From Streptomyces sp. 378 (GTDB lineage Bacteria > Actinomycetota > Actinomycetes > Streptomycetales > Streptomycetaceae): a DNA stretch of 64,000 nucleotides. A program made the position numbers and the translations under genes. This document shows, in pieces, positions 21,543-28,166 of the stretch. The notes under the pieces were generated by a model. That model was not told the origin of the DNA. It saw nothing but the letters and a program-made list of their open reading frames with translations, and ran no database searches. The stretch is from NCBI RefSeq assembly GCF_030124145.1, contig NZ_JASKMS010000033.1, positions 33,437 through 97,436 of the forward strand, read 5' to 3'. Within the stretch, counting starts at the first letter, position 1. Each line of letters starts with the position of its first letter.

Positions 21543-21980
21543 TCAGGCCAGTCGGACGACCGCCCTGGACATGCCCAGCACCTTCTGCCCGGCGCTGGTC
21601 GCGGTCAGGTCCACGCGGACGGTGTTGTCGTCGAGCTTGGCGGCGACCTTGCCGGCGACCTCGATCACGGCTCCCTGATCGTCGTTCGGGACGACGACCG
21701 GCTTGGTGAAGCGGACGCCGTACTCGACGACCGCACCCGGGTCGCCGGCCCAGTCGGTGACCACGCGGATCGCTTCGGCCATGGTGAACATGCCGTGCGC
21801 GATGACGTCCGGCAGGCCGACCTCCTTGGCGAACTTCTCGTTCCAGTGGATCGGGTTGAAGTCGCCGGAGGCGCCCGCGTACCGGACGAGGGTCGCGCGG
21901 GTCACGGGGAAGGTCTGGGCGGGCAGTTCGGTGCCGACCTCGACGTCGGAGTAGGAGATCTTCGCGGTCATGTCGCTCAC
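21543..21980 (-). CDS. MaoC-fold (3R)-hydroxyacyl dehydratase, HadB-like
   Basis: 145 aa, hot-dog fold. The hydratase-2 motif is GDFNPIHWNEKFAKEVG with the catalytic Asp/His pair, followed by VIAHGMFTMAEAIRV. The GTG at 21980 overlaps the stop of the upstream gene (GTGA), indicating translational coupling; ATG three codons in is an alternative. In mycobacteria the hadABC genes next to rpmG encode the FAS-II dehydratase, and the same rpmG-hadA-hadB order is seen here, so this is probably the catalytic half of a heterodimer. The acyl substrate in Streptomyces is not established by sequence. Confidence 0.88.
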   Translation of the reverse strand: MSDMTAKISYSDVEVGTELPAQTFPVTRATLVRYAGASGDFNPIHWNEKFAKEVGLPDVIAHGMFTMAEAIRVVTDWAGDPGAVVEYGVRFTKPVVVPNDDQGAVIEVAGKVAAKLDDNTVRVDLTATSAGQKVLGMSRAVVRLA

Positions 21981-22429
21981 GCCCCCTCGGCCGCGCGGGC
22001 CACGAGCTTGGTCCAGGCGGTCACGACGTGCTCGCCGGCCTCGTCGTGCACCTCACCGCGGATGTCGACGATGTCGTTGCCCGCGAGGGACTTGATCGCC
22101 TCGATCGTCGAGGTGACCGTGAGCCGGTCGCCGGCGCGGACCGGACGGCGGTAGGCGAACTTCTGGTCGCCGTGCACCACGCGGCTGTAGTCCAGGCCGA
22201 GCCGCGGATCCTGGACGACCTCGCCCGCGGCCTTGAAGGTGATCGCGAAGACGAAGGTCGGCGGGGCGATCACGTCGGGGTGACCGAGTGCCTTGGCGGC
22301 CTCCGCGTCCGTGTACGCCGGGTTGGCGTCGCCGACCGCCTCGGCGAACTCACGGATCTTCTCGCGGCCCACCTCGTAGGGCGCGGTGGGCGGGTACGTC
22401 CGCCCCACGAAGGACTGGTCGAGCGCCAT
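21977..22429 (-). CDS. MaoC N-terminal-type dehydratase, HadA-like partner
   Basis: 150 aa, hot-dog fold of the FAS1-like dehydratase/MaoC_N group: MALDQSFVGRTYPPTAPYEV, VGDANPAYTDAEAAKALGHP, then VVHGDQKFAYRRPVRAGD. The hydratase His motif of its partner is absent; HadA proteins bind substrate while HadB supplies catalysis. It is translationally coupled to the HadB-like gene and sits 100 bases downstream of rpmG, beyond a hairpin. Confidence 0.87.
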   Translation of the reverse strand: MALDQSFVGRTYPPTAPYEVGREKIREFAEAVGDANPAYTDAEAAKALGHPDVIAPPTFVFAITFKAAGEVVQDPRLGLDYSRVVHGDQKFAYRRPVRAGDRLTVTSTIEAIKSLAGNDIVDIRGEVHDEAGEHVVTAWTKLVARAAEGA

Positions 22430-22478
22430 GGCTCGGTACCTCCTGGTAGCTCTACTGACCGGTACGGGCCCCTCAACG

Positions 22479-22519
22479 ACACGAGGCCGCCCCCGATCAT
22501 CTCGGGAACGGCCTCGTGT
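22479..22519 (-). terminator. Hairpin between rpmG and the hadA-like gene
   Basis: An 11-bp perfect stem (ACACGAGGCCG / CGGCCTCGTGT) with a 19-base loop lies 12 bases after the rpmG stop. It probably terminates or attenuates the rpmG transcript. Confidence 0.7.
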
Positions 22520-22531
22520 ACGAGCCTGTTT

Positions 22532-22696
22532 TTATCGCGTTTCGCGGTGCGCGGTGTGCGCATTGCAACGCGGGCAGTGCTTCTTCATCTCAAGGCGATC
22601 CGGGTTGTTACGCCGGTTCTTCTTGGTGATGTAGTTCCGCTCCTTGCACTCCACGCAGGCCAGCGTGATCTTCGGGCGGACGTCGGTGGCAGCCAC
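22532..22696 (-). CDS. rpmG: 50S ribosomal protein L33, zinc-binding (C+) form
   Basis: A 54-aa protein read from GTG at 22696: MAATDVRPKITLACVECKER, then the L33 core with ITKKNRRNNPDRLEMKKHCP. Two CxxC pairs (CVEC and CPRC) mark the zinc-containing form that is kept under zinc-replete conditions; many Streptomyces also carry a Cys-free paralogue under Zur control. TAGGAGCACTCAC precedes the start. It lies between tRNA-Met and the hadA-like gene. Confidence 0.96.
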   Translation of the reverse strand: MAATDVRPKITLACVECKERNYITKKNRRNNPDRLEMKKHCPRCNAHTAHRETR

Positions 22697-22784
22697 GTGA
22701 GTGCTCCTAAGACGAACGGATGGACTGTTTAACGCAAGAAGAGTAGCCGATCGAAGGACCGACCCCGCAATCGGCTACTGTCAG

Positions 22785-22857
22785 TAGCGGTGACCGGACT
22801 TGAACCGGTGACACAGCGATTATGAGCCGCTTGCTCTACCGACTGAGCTACACCGCT
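22785..22857 (-). tRNA. tRNA-Met (CAT), elongator
   Basis: Cloverleaf on the minus strand: acceptor AGCGGTG/CACCGCT, D-arm GCTCAGTCGGTAGAGC, anticodon loop CTCATAA, T-loop GGTTCAAGTCC. It lacks initiator features. It is followed by rpmG. Confidence 0.96.
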
Positions 22858-22903
22858 TTGATGTGTCAGGACCCCGTCTCGCGACGGGAACCAGTCACAC
22901 CAG

Positions 22904-22976
22904 AGCCCCAAAACGGAATCGAACCGTTGACCTTCTCCTTACCATGGAGACGCTCTGCCGACTGAGCTATTGGGGC
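22904..22976 (-). tRNA. tRNA-Thr (GGT)
   Basis: Cloverleaf on the minus strand: acceptor GCCCCAA/TTGGGGC, D-arm GCTCAGTCGGCAGAGC, anticodon loop CATGGTAAG, T-loop GGTTCGATTCC. It lies 46 bases upstream of tRNA-Met, so the two are probably co-transcribed. Confidence 0.96.
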
Positions 22977-23213
22977 GAGCGATGAAGACATTACACGCTC
23001 GGCCGCCGTTCGCCCAAATCCGTTTCGAGGCACCCACCCCGGGCGCCCGGACCGTCCTCCCGGCAGCCTCGTCAGTGCCTCCCGTCGCAAGAGCGGACCA
23101 CGCCGGTACGACTATTGCGCTCCTCCCCGTCCCGGGCCAAAGGCCGTCCTAGGCTCGTCTCACTCTGCGTGATCACGCGTCCTCCCGCGCGCAGCCCGAG
23201 CCCCTGGAGTGCG

Positions 23214-24470
23214 ATGCCCGACAGCCGGCCGCAGCCACCACCCCCGTCGTCCTCGCCGGGTCCGGCCGACCCGTCGTCGCTGCTGCTGAGCGGAGCGCGA
23301 CTCACCGACGGACGGACCGTGGACGTGCGGCTGGGCGGCGGGCGCATCGAGGCGGTCGGCACGGCCGGCAGTCTGGGAACCGGCGCACCGCGCGCGTGCG
23401 GCGCGCGCGTGGACCTCAGCGGCTATCTGCTGCTGCCGGCCCCGGCCGAGCCGCACGCCCACGCCGACACCGCCCTGTCGGCCGCCACCGAAGGACCCGT
23501 CTCGTACGAGCCGCAGGACGTGCAGCGCCGGGCCACCGAGGCCGCGCTGCTCCAGCTCGGGCACGGGGCGACGGCGACGCGGGCGCACGTGCGCGTGGGC
23601 GACGTCCAGGGGCTCGGCGCGCTGGCGGCCGTGTTGGGGGCGCGGCGGGCGCTGCGGGGGCTGGCGGAGCTGACGACGGTGGCGATGCCCCGGGTGCTGA
23701 CCGGGGTGGCCGGTGCGGACGGGCTGGCGATGCTGCGGGACGCGGTGAAGATGGGCGCCTCGGTGGTGGGCGGGCGGCCGGACCTGGACCCGGACCCGAC
23801 CGGCTACGCGGAAGCCGTCCTGGAGGTGGCCTCCGAGCACGGCTGCCCCGTCGACCTGCACACGGACGCCGCGGATCCGGCCCGGCTGGCCCGGCTCGCG
23901 GCGATGGCCGGCGGACTGCGCCCCGGGGTGACCCTCAGCCCGTGCGGCGACCTCGGCCGGCTGCCGTCCGACGTGGCCTCGCGCACCGCCGACCAGCTCG
24001 CGGCGGCCGGGGTGGCGGTGGTGTGCCTGCCACAGGGCGGCTGCGGCGGTGTCGACCGGCGCGGGGCGGCCCCGGTACGGCTGCTGCGCGCGGCCGGGGT
24101 GCGGGTGGCCGCCGGGAGCGGGGCGCTGCGGGACGTGTCCAACCCGGTGGGGCGCGGTGATCCCCTGGAGGCGGCCTTCCTGCTGGCCTCGCGCTACGGG
24201 CTGTCGCCCGAGGAGGCGTACGACGGGGTGAGTTCCTCGGCACGGGCGGTGCTGGGGCTGCCCGAGGTGCGGGTGGAGGCGGGTTTTCCGGCCGAGTTGC
24301 TCGCGGTGCGCGGGGACCGGCTGTCGGGGGTGCTGTCCCTGGGGTACAGCCGGATCGTCGTGCACCAGGGGCGCGTGGTGGCGCGGACCAGCGCGGTGCG
24401 GGAGTACTGCAGTTCGGCGGCCTCGGTGGAACTGGGGCTGCCGCGGCAGGGGCGGGGCGAAGTGCCGTAA
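23214..24470 (+). CDS. Amidohydrolase-superfamily protein (cytosine-deaminase-like)
   Basis: A 418-aa metal-dependent hydrolase with an N-terminal composite beta domain (SLLLSGARLTDGRTVDVRLG). The first metal motif is LPAPAEPHAHADTA (HxH), followed by QLGHGATATRAHVRVGD, a His in VDLHTDAADP and a late GSGALRDVSNPVGRGDPLEA segment. The order matches cytosine deaminase/imidazolonepropionase-like enzymes, but the final GSGALRD replaces the common G.D motif, so activity is not assured. The ATG at 23214 is preferred; the frame is open about 33 codons upstream. The substrate is unknown. Confidence 0.78.
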   Translation: MPDSRPQPPPPSSSPGPADPSSLLLSGARLTDGRTVDVRLGGGRIEAVGTAGSLGTGAPRACGARVDLSGYLLLPAPAEPHAHADTALSAATEGPVSYEPQDVQRRATEAALLQLGHGATATRAHVRVGDVQGLGALAAVLGARRALRGLAELTTVAMPRVLTGVAGADGLAMLRDAVKMGASVVGGRPDLDPDPTGYAEAVLEVASEHGCPVDLHTDAADPARLARLAAMAGGLRPGVTLSPCGDLGRLPSDVASRTADQLAAAGVAVVCLPQGGCGGVDRRGAAPVRLLRAAGVRVAAGSGALRDVSNPVGRGDPLEAAFLLASRYGLSPEEAYDGVSSSARAVLGLPEVRVEAGFPAELLAVRGDRLSGVLSLGYSRIVVHQGRVVARTSAVREYCSSAASVELGLPRQGRGEVP

Positions 24471-24534
24471 GCGGTGGCGGAGCGGGGCCGGTGTCGCGCG
24501 GCGCGCGGTGCCGTCCGGGCGTACGGTCGGAGGC

Positions 24535-25191
24535 ATGCGCATTGTCATTGCTGGTGGTCATGGTCAGATCGCGTTGCGGCTGGAGCGGCTGCTCGCCGCG
24601 CGCGGGGACGAAGTGGCGGGAATCATCCGCAAGCCCGAGCAGGCCGACGATCTGCGACAGGCCGGTGCCGAACCGGTCGTGCTCGACCTGGAGTCGGCGT
24701 CCGTGGACGAGGTCGCGGAGCGGCTGAGGGGTGCCGACGCCGCGGTCTTCGCGGCGGGCGCGGGCCCGGGCAGTGGGGCGACCCGCAAGGACACGGTGGA
24801 CAAGGCCGCGGCGGTCCTCTTCGCCGACGCTGCTGTTGCGGCGGGCGTACGGCGGTTCGTGATCGTGTCGTCCATGGGCGCCGACCCGCGCCACCAGGGC
24901 GACGAGATCTTCGACGTGTACCTGCGCGCCAAGGGCGAGGCGGACGCGTATGTACGCGGGCTGGACGCTCTGGACTGGACGATCCTGCGCCCCGGTCAGC
25001 TCACCGACGACGCCGGCACCGGTCTGGTGCGCCTGGAGGCGCGGACGGGCCGCGGCCCGATTCCGCGCGACGACGTGGCCGCCGTACTGGCGGAGCTGGT
25101 GGACACCTCGGCGACGGCCGGACTCACCCTGGAACTGATCAGCGGGTCCGCACCGGTGTCCGTCGCGGTGAAGTCCGTCGCTGGGAACTGA
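24535..25191 (+). CDS. NAD(P)-binding SDR-like protein (atypical SDR5 type)
   Basis: A 218-aa single-domain Rossmann protein. The dinucleotide motif is MRIVIAGGHGQIALRLERLL (GGxGxxA). RRFVIVSSMGADPRHQGDE and a YLRAKGEAD segment, which supplies the YxxxK pattern, follow; a C-terminal TILRPGQLTDDAGTG is typical of NAD(P)H-binding NmrA/SDR_a5 proteins such as YwnB. The role is probably redox or stress related; substrate unknown. It is 64 bases downstream of the amidohydrolase on the same strand. Confidence 0.85.
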   Translation: MRIVIAGGHGQIALRLERLLAARGDEVAGIIRKPEQADDLRQAGAEPVVLDLESASVDEVAERLRGADAAVFAAGAGPGSGATRKDTVDKAAAVLFADAAVAAGVRRFVIVSSMGADPRHQGDEIFDVYLRAKGEADAYVRGLDALDWTILRPGQLTDDAGTGLVRLEARTGRGPIPRDDVAAVLAELVDTSATAGLTLELISGSAPVSVAVKSVAGN

Positions 25192-25217
25192 GGTTCGCGG
25201 CCGGCCGCTCGACGGGT

Positions 25218-25430
25218 TCAGAACAGGGGCAGTTGGCCGGGGAAGTCCGGGACCGTGTAGCCGTCGAGGGACGGTTGCTCGGGGCCCGGGCGGGCCTGGC
25301 GGCGGGAGCCCGGACACGAGGTGAGTTCACCGTGCTCGCGGGCGCCGGGCGGGTCGTGGCGCGCGTACCGCCCCGCGACGACGGCGATCTCGCGGCGGCA
25401 CTCGGGGCAGATCCTGCGGCGGGAGGACAT
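25218..25430 (-). CDS. Small conserved zinc-ribbon-like protein
   Basis: 70 aa from ATG at 25430: MSSRRRICPECRREIAVVAG, then RYARHDPPGAREH and a C-terminal GYTVPDFPGQLPLF. A CPEC knuckle and a late SCPGSR Cys suggest metal binding. The sequence looks like a small protein conserved among streptomycetes, but its function is unknown. It converges with the SDR gene. Chance coding is possible but the reading fits streptomycete codon use. Confidence 0.6.
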   Translation of the reverse strand: MSSRRRICPECRREIAVVAGRYARHDPPGAREHGELTSCPGSRRQARPGPEQPSLDGYTVPDFPGQLPLF

Positions 25431-25564
25431 GGAGCCAGTGTGCCGCGCAAGCGGCCCTGCCACGCCTCTCCCCTGCGGCGACCGCCCTCTCCGGGGCGGT
25501 CAGGACGGGCGGGAGCGTACGGTCGCCTCGCACACCCCCGCCCCGGCCGGACCACCGGGGCCGC

Positions 25565-26989
25565 TCAGCCGGTTGCCCTTCCGAACCACCTCGGCAGCCG
25601 GTCGAGCAGGTCCTGCTGGTTGTCACCGGCCCAGGCCACATGGCCGTCCGGTCGCAGCAGCACCGCGGGCACGTCGAGTTCGTCACTGACGTCGACGAGG
25701 TGGTCGACCCGGTCCGCCCAGCCCGCCGGAGACAGTCCGCCGGTCTGATCGAGCAGCAGTCCGCGACCACCGCGCATCCGCTCGTAGAGGCGGCCCCGCC
25801 GCAACGCCACGTCGCGCAGCCGCCGTCCGAGCAGTTCGTGACCCTCGCCGACGTCGTAGCGGACGGCCATGGCGGTGGTCTTCTCGATCAGGTACCGGTT
25901 CACCTCCTCGAAGTCCATCAGTTCCCCCATCAGCCGGCGCACGGCCCGCGGCCCCGGCTCGGGCGACAACAGGTGCATCTGCGCACGGGTGTGGTCCAGC
26001 ACGGCGGCGGCCACCGGGTGGCGTTCGGTGTGGTAGCCGTCCAGCAGTCCTTCCGGGGCCCAGCCGCGCAGTTCGGCGGCCAGTTTCCAGCCGAGGTTGA
26101 ACGCGTCCTGGATACCGAGGTTGAGCCCCTGCCCGCCGGTCGGCGGGTGGATGTGCGCGGCGTCGCCGGCCAGCAGGACCCGGTCGACGCGATAGCGCTC
26201 GGCCAGCCGGGTGGCGTCACCGAAGCGGGAGAGCCAGCGCGGCGAGTGCACACCGAAGTCGGTGCCGGCGAACTTCCGCAGCTGCCGCTTGAACTCCTCG
26301 AAGGTCGGCGGAACCGTGCGGTCCTCGGCCACTCCCTCGGCGGGCACGATGACGCGGTACACCCCGTCCCGCACGGGCATGGCGCCGAACCGGAGTTGCC
26401 TCTTGCGGACTTCGGCCGTCACGGCCGCCAGCTCCTGCGGCGACGCGGCCGGCTCCATCTCGCCCAGCAGCGTCTCGACCCTGGAGGGCTCACCGGGGAA
26501 ACCGACGCCGAGCAGTGTGCGCACCGTGCTGCGGCCGCCGTCGCAGCCGACGAGGTAGCGGGAGCGCAGCCGCGTGCCGTCGGCCAGCTCGGCGGTCACA
26601 CCGTCGCCGTCCTGGCTCAGCCCGGCCAGCGCGCAGCCGCGCCGGATCTCGGCTCCGAGCTCGGCGGCGTGCTCGGCCAGCAGACGGTCGGTCACGGGCT
26701 GCGGGATACCGAGGACGTACCCGTGTGCGGTGTCGAGCCTGCCGGGCGGCGGCTTGGTGAGGCCGGCGAAGCCGCCGACCGGGTGCCTGCTGCCCTCAGC
26801 GAGGAAGCGCTCCAGCAGACCGCGCTGGTCCAGCACCTCGATGCTGCGCACGTGCAGACCGAGCGCACGCACGTAGGGGGCCGGCTCCGCCTCCTTCTCC
26901 AGCACGAGCACCCGCACGCCGTGCAGCCGCAGCTCCCCGGCCAACATCATCCCGGTCGGACCACCGCCGACGATGATCACTTCGATCAC
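25565..26989 (-). CDS. FAD-dependent aromatic hydroxylase (PHBH/polyketide hydroxylase type)
   Basis: A 474-aa class A flavin monooxygenase. The Rossmann FAD motif VIIVGGGPTGMMLAGELRLH is at the N-terminus, the DG motif is YLVGCDGGRSTVRTLLG, and the GD motif is RVLLAGDAAHIHPPTGGQGL (residues near 285). A thioredoxin-like C-terminal tail ends VLLRPDGHVAWAGDN, as in polyketide hydroxylases related to RdmE/PgaE. It uses NADPH and O2 to hydroxylate an aromatic substrate, unknown here. The start is GTG at 26989, preceded by GGGGGA. No biosynthetic cluster surrounds it. Confidence 0.88.
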   Translation of the reverse strand: MIEVIIVGGGPTGMMLAGELRLHGVRVLVLEKEAEPAPYVRALGLHVRSIEVLDQRGLLERFLAEGSRHPVGGFAGLTKPPPGRLDTAHGYVLGIPQPVTDRLLAEHAAELGAEIRRGCALAGLSQDGDGVTAELADGTRLRSRYLVGCDGGRSTVRTLLGVGFPGEPSRVETLLGEMEPAASPQELAAVTAEVRKRQLRFGAMPVRDGVYRVIVPAEGVAEDRTVPPTFEEFKRQLRKFAGTDFGVHSPRWLSRFGDATRLAERYRVDRVLLAGDAAHIHPPTGGQGLNLGIQDAFNLGWKLAAELRGWAPEGLLDGYHTERHPVAAAVLDHTRAQMHLLSPEPGPRAVRRLMGELMDFEEVNRYLIEKTTAMAVRYDVGEGHELLGRRLRDVALRRGRLYERMRGGRGLLLDQTGGLSPAGWADRVDHLVDVSDELDVPAVLLRPDGHVAWAGDNQQDLLDRLPRWFGRATG

Positions 26990-26999
26990 GACATCCCCC

Positions 27000-27480
27000 G
27001 GTTCTCGCCGGTTTCCGGCTTCAGGCCGAGGATTCTGCGGCACCCCGGGGGCCTTGTCGCAAGGCCCCCCGTGCGCTATAGGTTGAAAGTGGCGAGGAGC
27101 AGGTGGCTCCTTGCCCTTTCTTTTGCTGCTCCTGCCTCCTTTCCCTTGCGGAATGGACCGACGGCGCAGGCTTCGCGACGCCGGCCCCCGCGTGGGTGAC
27201 GGCGGGTCCGGATGTGGTCCGTCGCTGGGGAATGTCGCCCAGGTGCGGACGGCGGACGCGGGTGTTCCGGGGTTGGCGGCGATGTTCTCGGCGACGAGGC
27301 CCGCAGCCGCACAGGCGGTCAATCAGTCTGGGCGCGCTGCCGGTTGACGGAATCGACGGCTTCGGCCGCCACATCGTCACGGCCCCGGCCCGGGCGGTGT
27401 CGGCGGTGCTGTCCCTCCGCGAGCCGCACTCAACACCGTGGATATCTGTGTCCGCTGTTGCGCCCAGCCGTTCCTCCGGG
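27000..27480. other. Non-coding gap with one hairpin
   Basis: No gene is supported here. A 9-bp perfect hairpin (GGGGGCCTT / AAGGCCCCC, 27047-27069, loop GTCGC) lies about 60 bases upstream of the monooxygenase start and may be a regulatory leader or an old terminator. The open frames in this stretch do not resemble known proteins. Confidence 0.5.
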
Positions 27481-27486
27481 ACACCA

Positions 27487-27780
27487 GGGCATTTGACGCC
27501 CCGCGGCGAAGGCGAAAGACCCCCGCTTGCCCTTGGTGACCGGCTCCGGCGAGACGTTGGTGGTGGCCTTGGCCGCGCGCTTGAGCTGGGCGGTCATGGA
27601 CGTCGTCTCCCGTTCCCCGTCTCGAGGTCGCCCTCGGCCTTCCACAGCCGCCGCGCGACGCCGACCTTCCAGGTCGTGGCGGTGCTGTCGGAGTCGACGT
27701 GCTCCTGGCTCGGGTGCGGGTCGATGTAGAGGTTGCCCTCGCACTCGGCGTGGTTGGAGTCGACTTCATTCACATCGCGT
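27487..27780 (-). pseudogene. Remnant of a Streptomyces exported repeat (calcium-binding-type) protein
   Basis: Two minus-strand reading frames hold consecutive pieces of one protein type. The upstream piece contains CEGNLYIDPHPSQEH and ATTWKVGVARRLWKAEGD; after a frameshift near 27,600 the downstream piece reads MTAQLKRAAKATTNVSPEP and VTKGK. That linker (KRAAK.T.N..PEPVTKGK) is familiar from secreted beta-sandwich proteins of Streptomyces. Coding then dissolves into unrelated sequence, so both ends are missing. It lies between the monooxygenase and attL of the mobile element. The family assignment is from memory of the linker motif. Confidence 0.6.
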
Positions 27781-27875
27781 CAGGAGGATGCCCTTTCGAG
27801 AGGCGGCAGCCCATCTGACGCGCGCATGCCGTCCGGCCGATAGCCGCGCTCCACGCCCGGCAGACTTCGACATAA

Positions 27876-27920
27876 CGAAAAACCCCCTCTGAGCAGGTCA
27901 ACGACCTGATCGGAGGGGGT
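27876..27920 (-). terminator. Original chromosomal tRNA-Tyr terminator
   Basis: Outer stem ACCCCCTC/GAGGGGGT and inner stem CAGGTC/GACCTG, followed on the minus strand by five U (27882-27878). It sits 10 bases beyond attL and would have followed tRNA-Tyr before the element inserted. Confidence 0.88.
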
Positions 27921-27929
27921 CTTCCCCAG

Positions 27930-27986
27930 TGTGGCGGCGCCAGGATTCGAACCTGGGAAGGCTGAGCCGGCAGATTTACAGTCTGC
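27930..27986. other. Left attachment site (attL) of the tRNA-Tyr element
   Basis: A 57-bp perfect direct repeat of 56116-56172, identical to the 3' half of tRNA-Tyr from the anticodon stem to just past the discriminator. Bases outside the repeat differ on both sides. The 28.2 kb between the copies carries all expected AICE genes. Confidence 0.97.
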
Positions 27987-28166
27987 GCGCGCCCCTGCTC
28001 ATGACCAGCAGATTGAACTGCCACAGAGTGCATTGCCCCAGGCCTGCCCCACAGAGAGCTGAGACCATCAGGGAACATCCGCTTTCGTGTCGTATCTGCT
28101 CTAGCAACTGGTCACAGTGTGAGCGCGGTCTTGCATTGCACACGGTAAGCGCCGGCACCCGCGAGG

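Noticed and set aside
25927..27199. Plus-strand open frames opposite the flavin monooxygenase
   Set aside because: Antisense shadows; FAD-binding motifs on the minus strand are complete.
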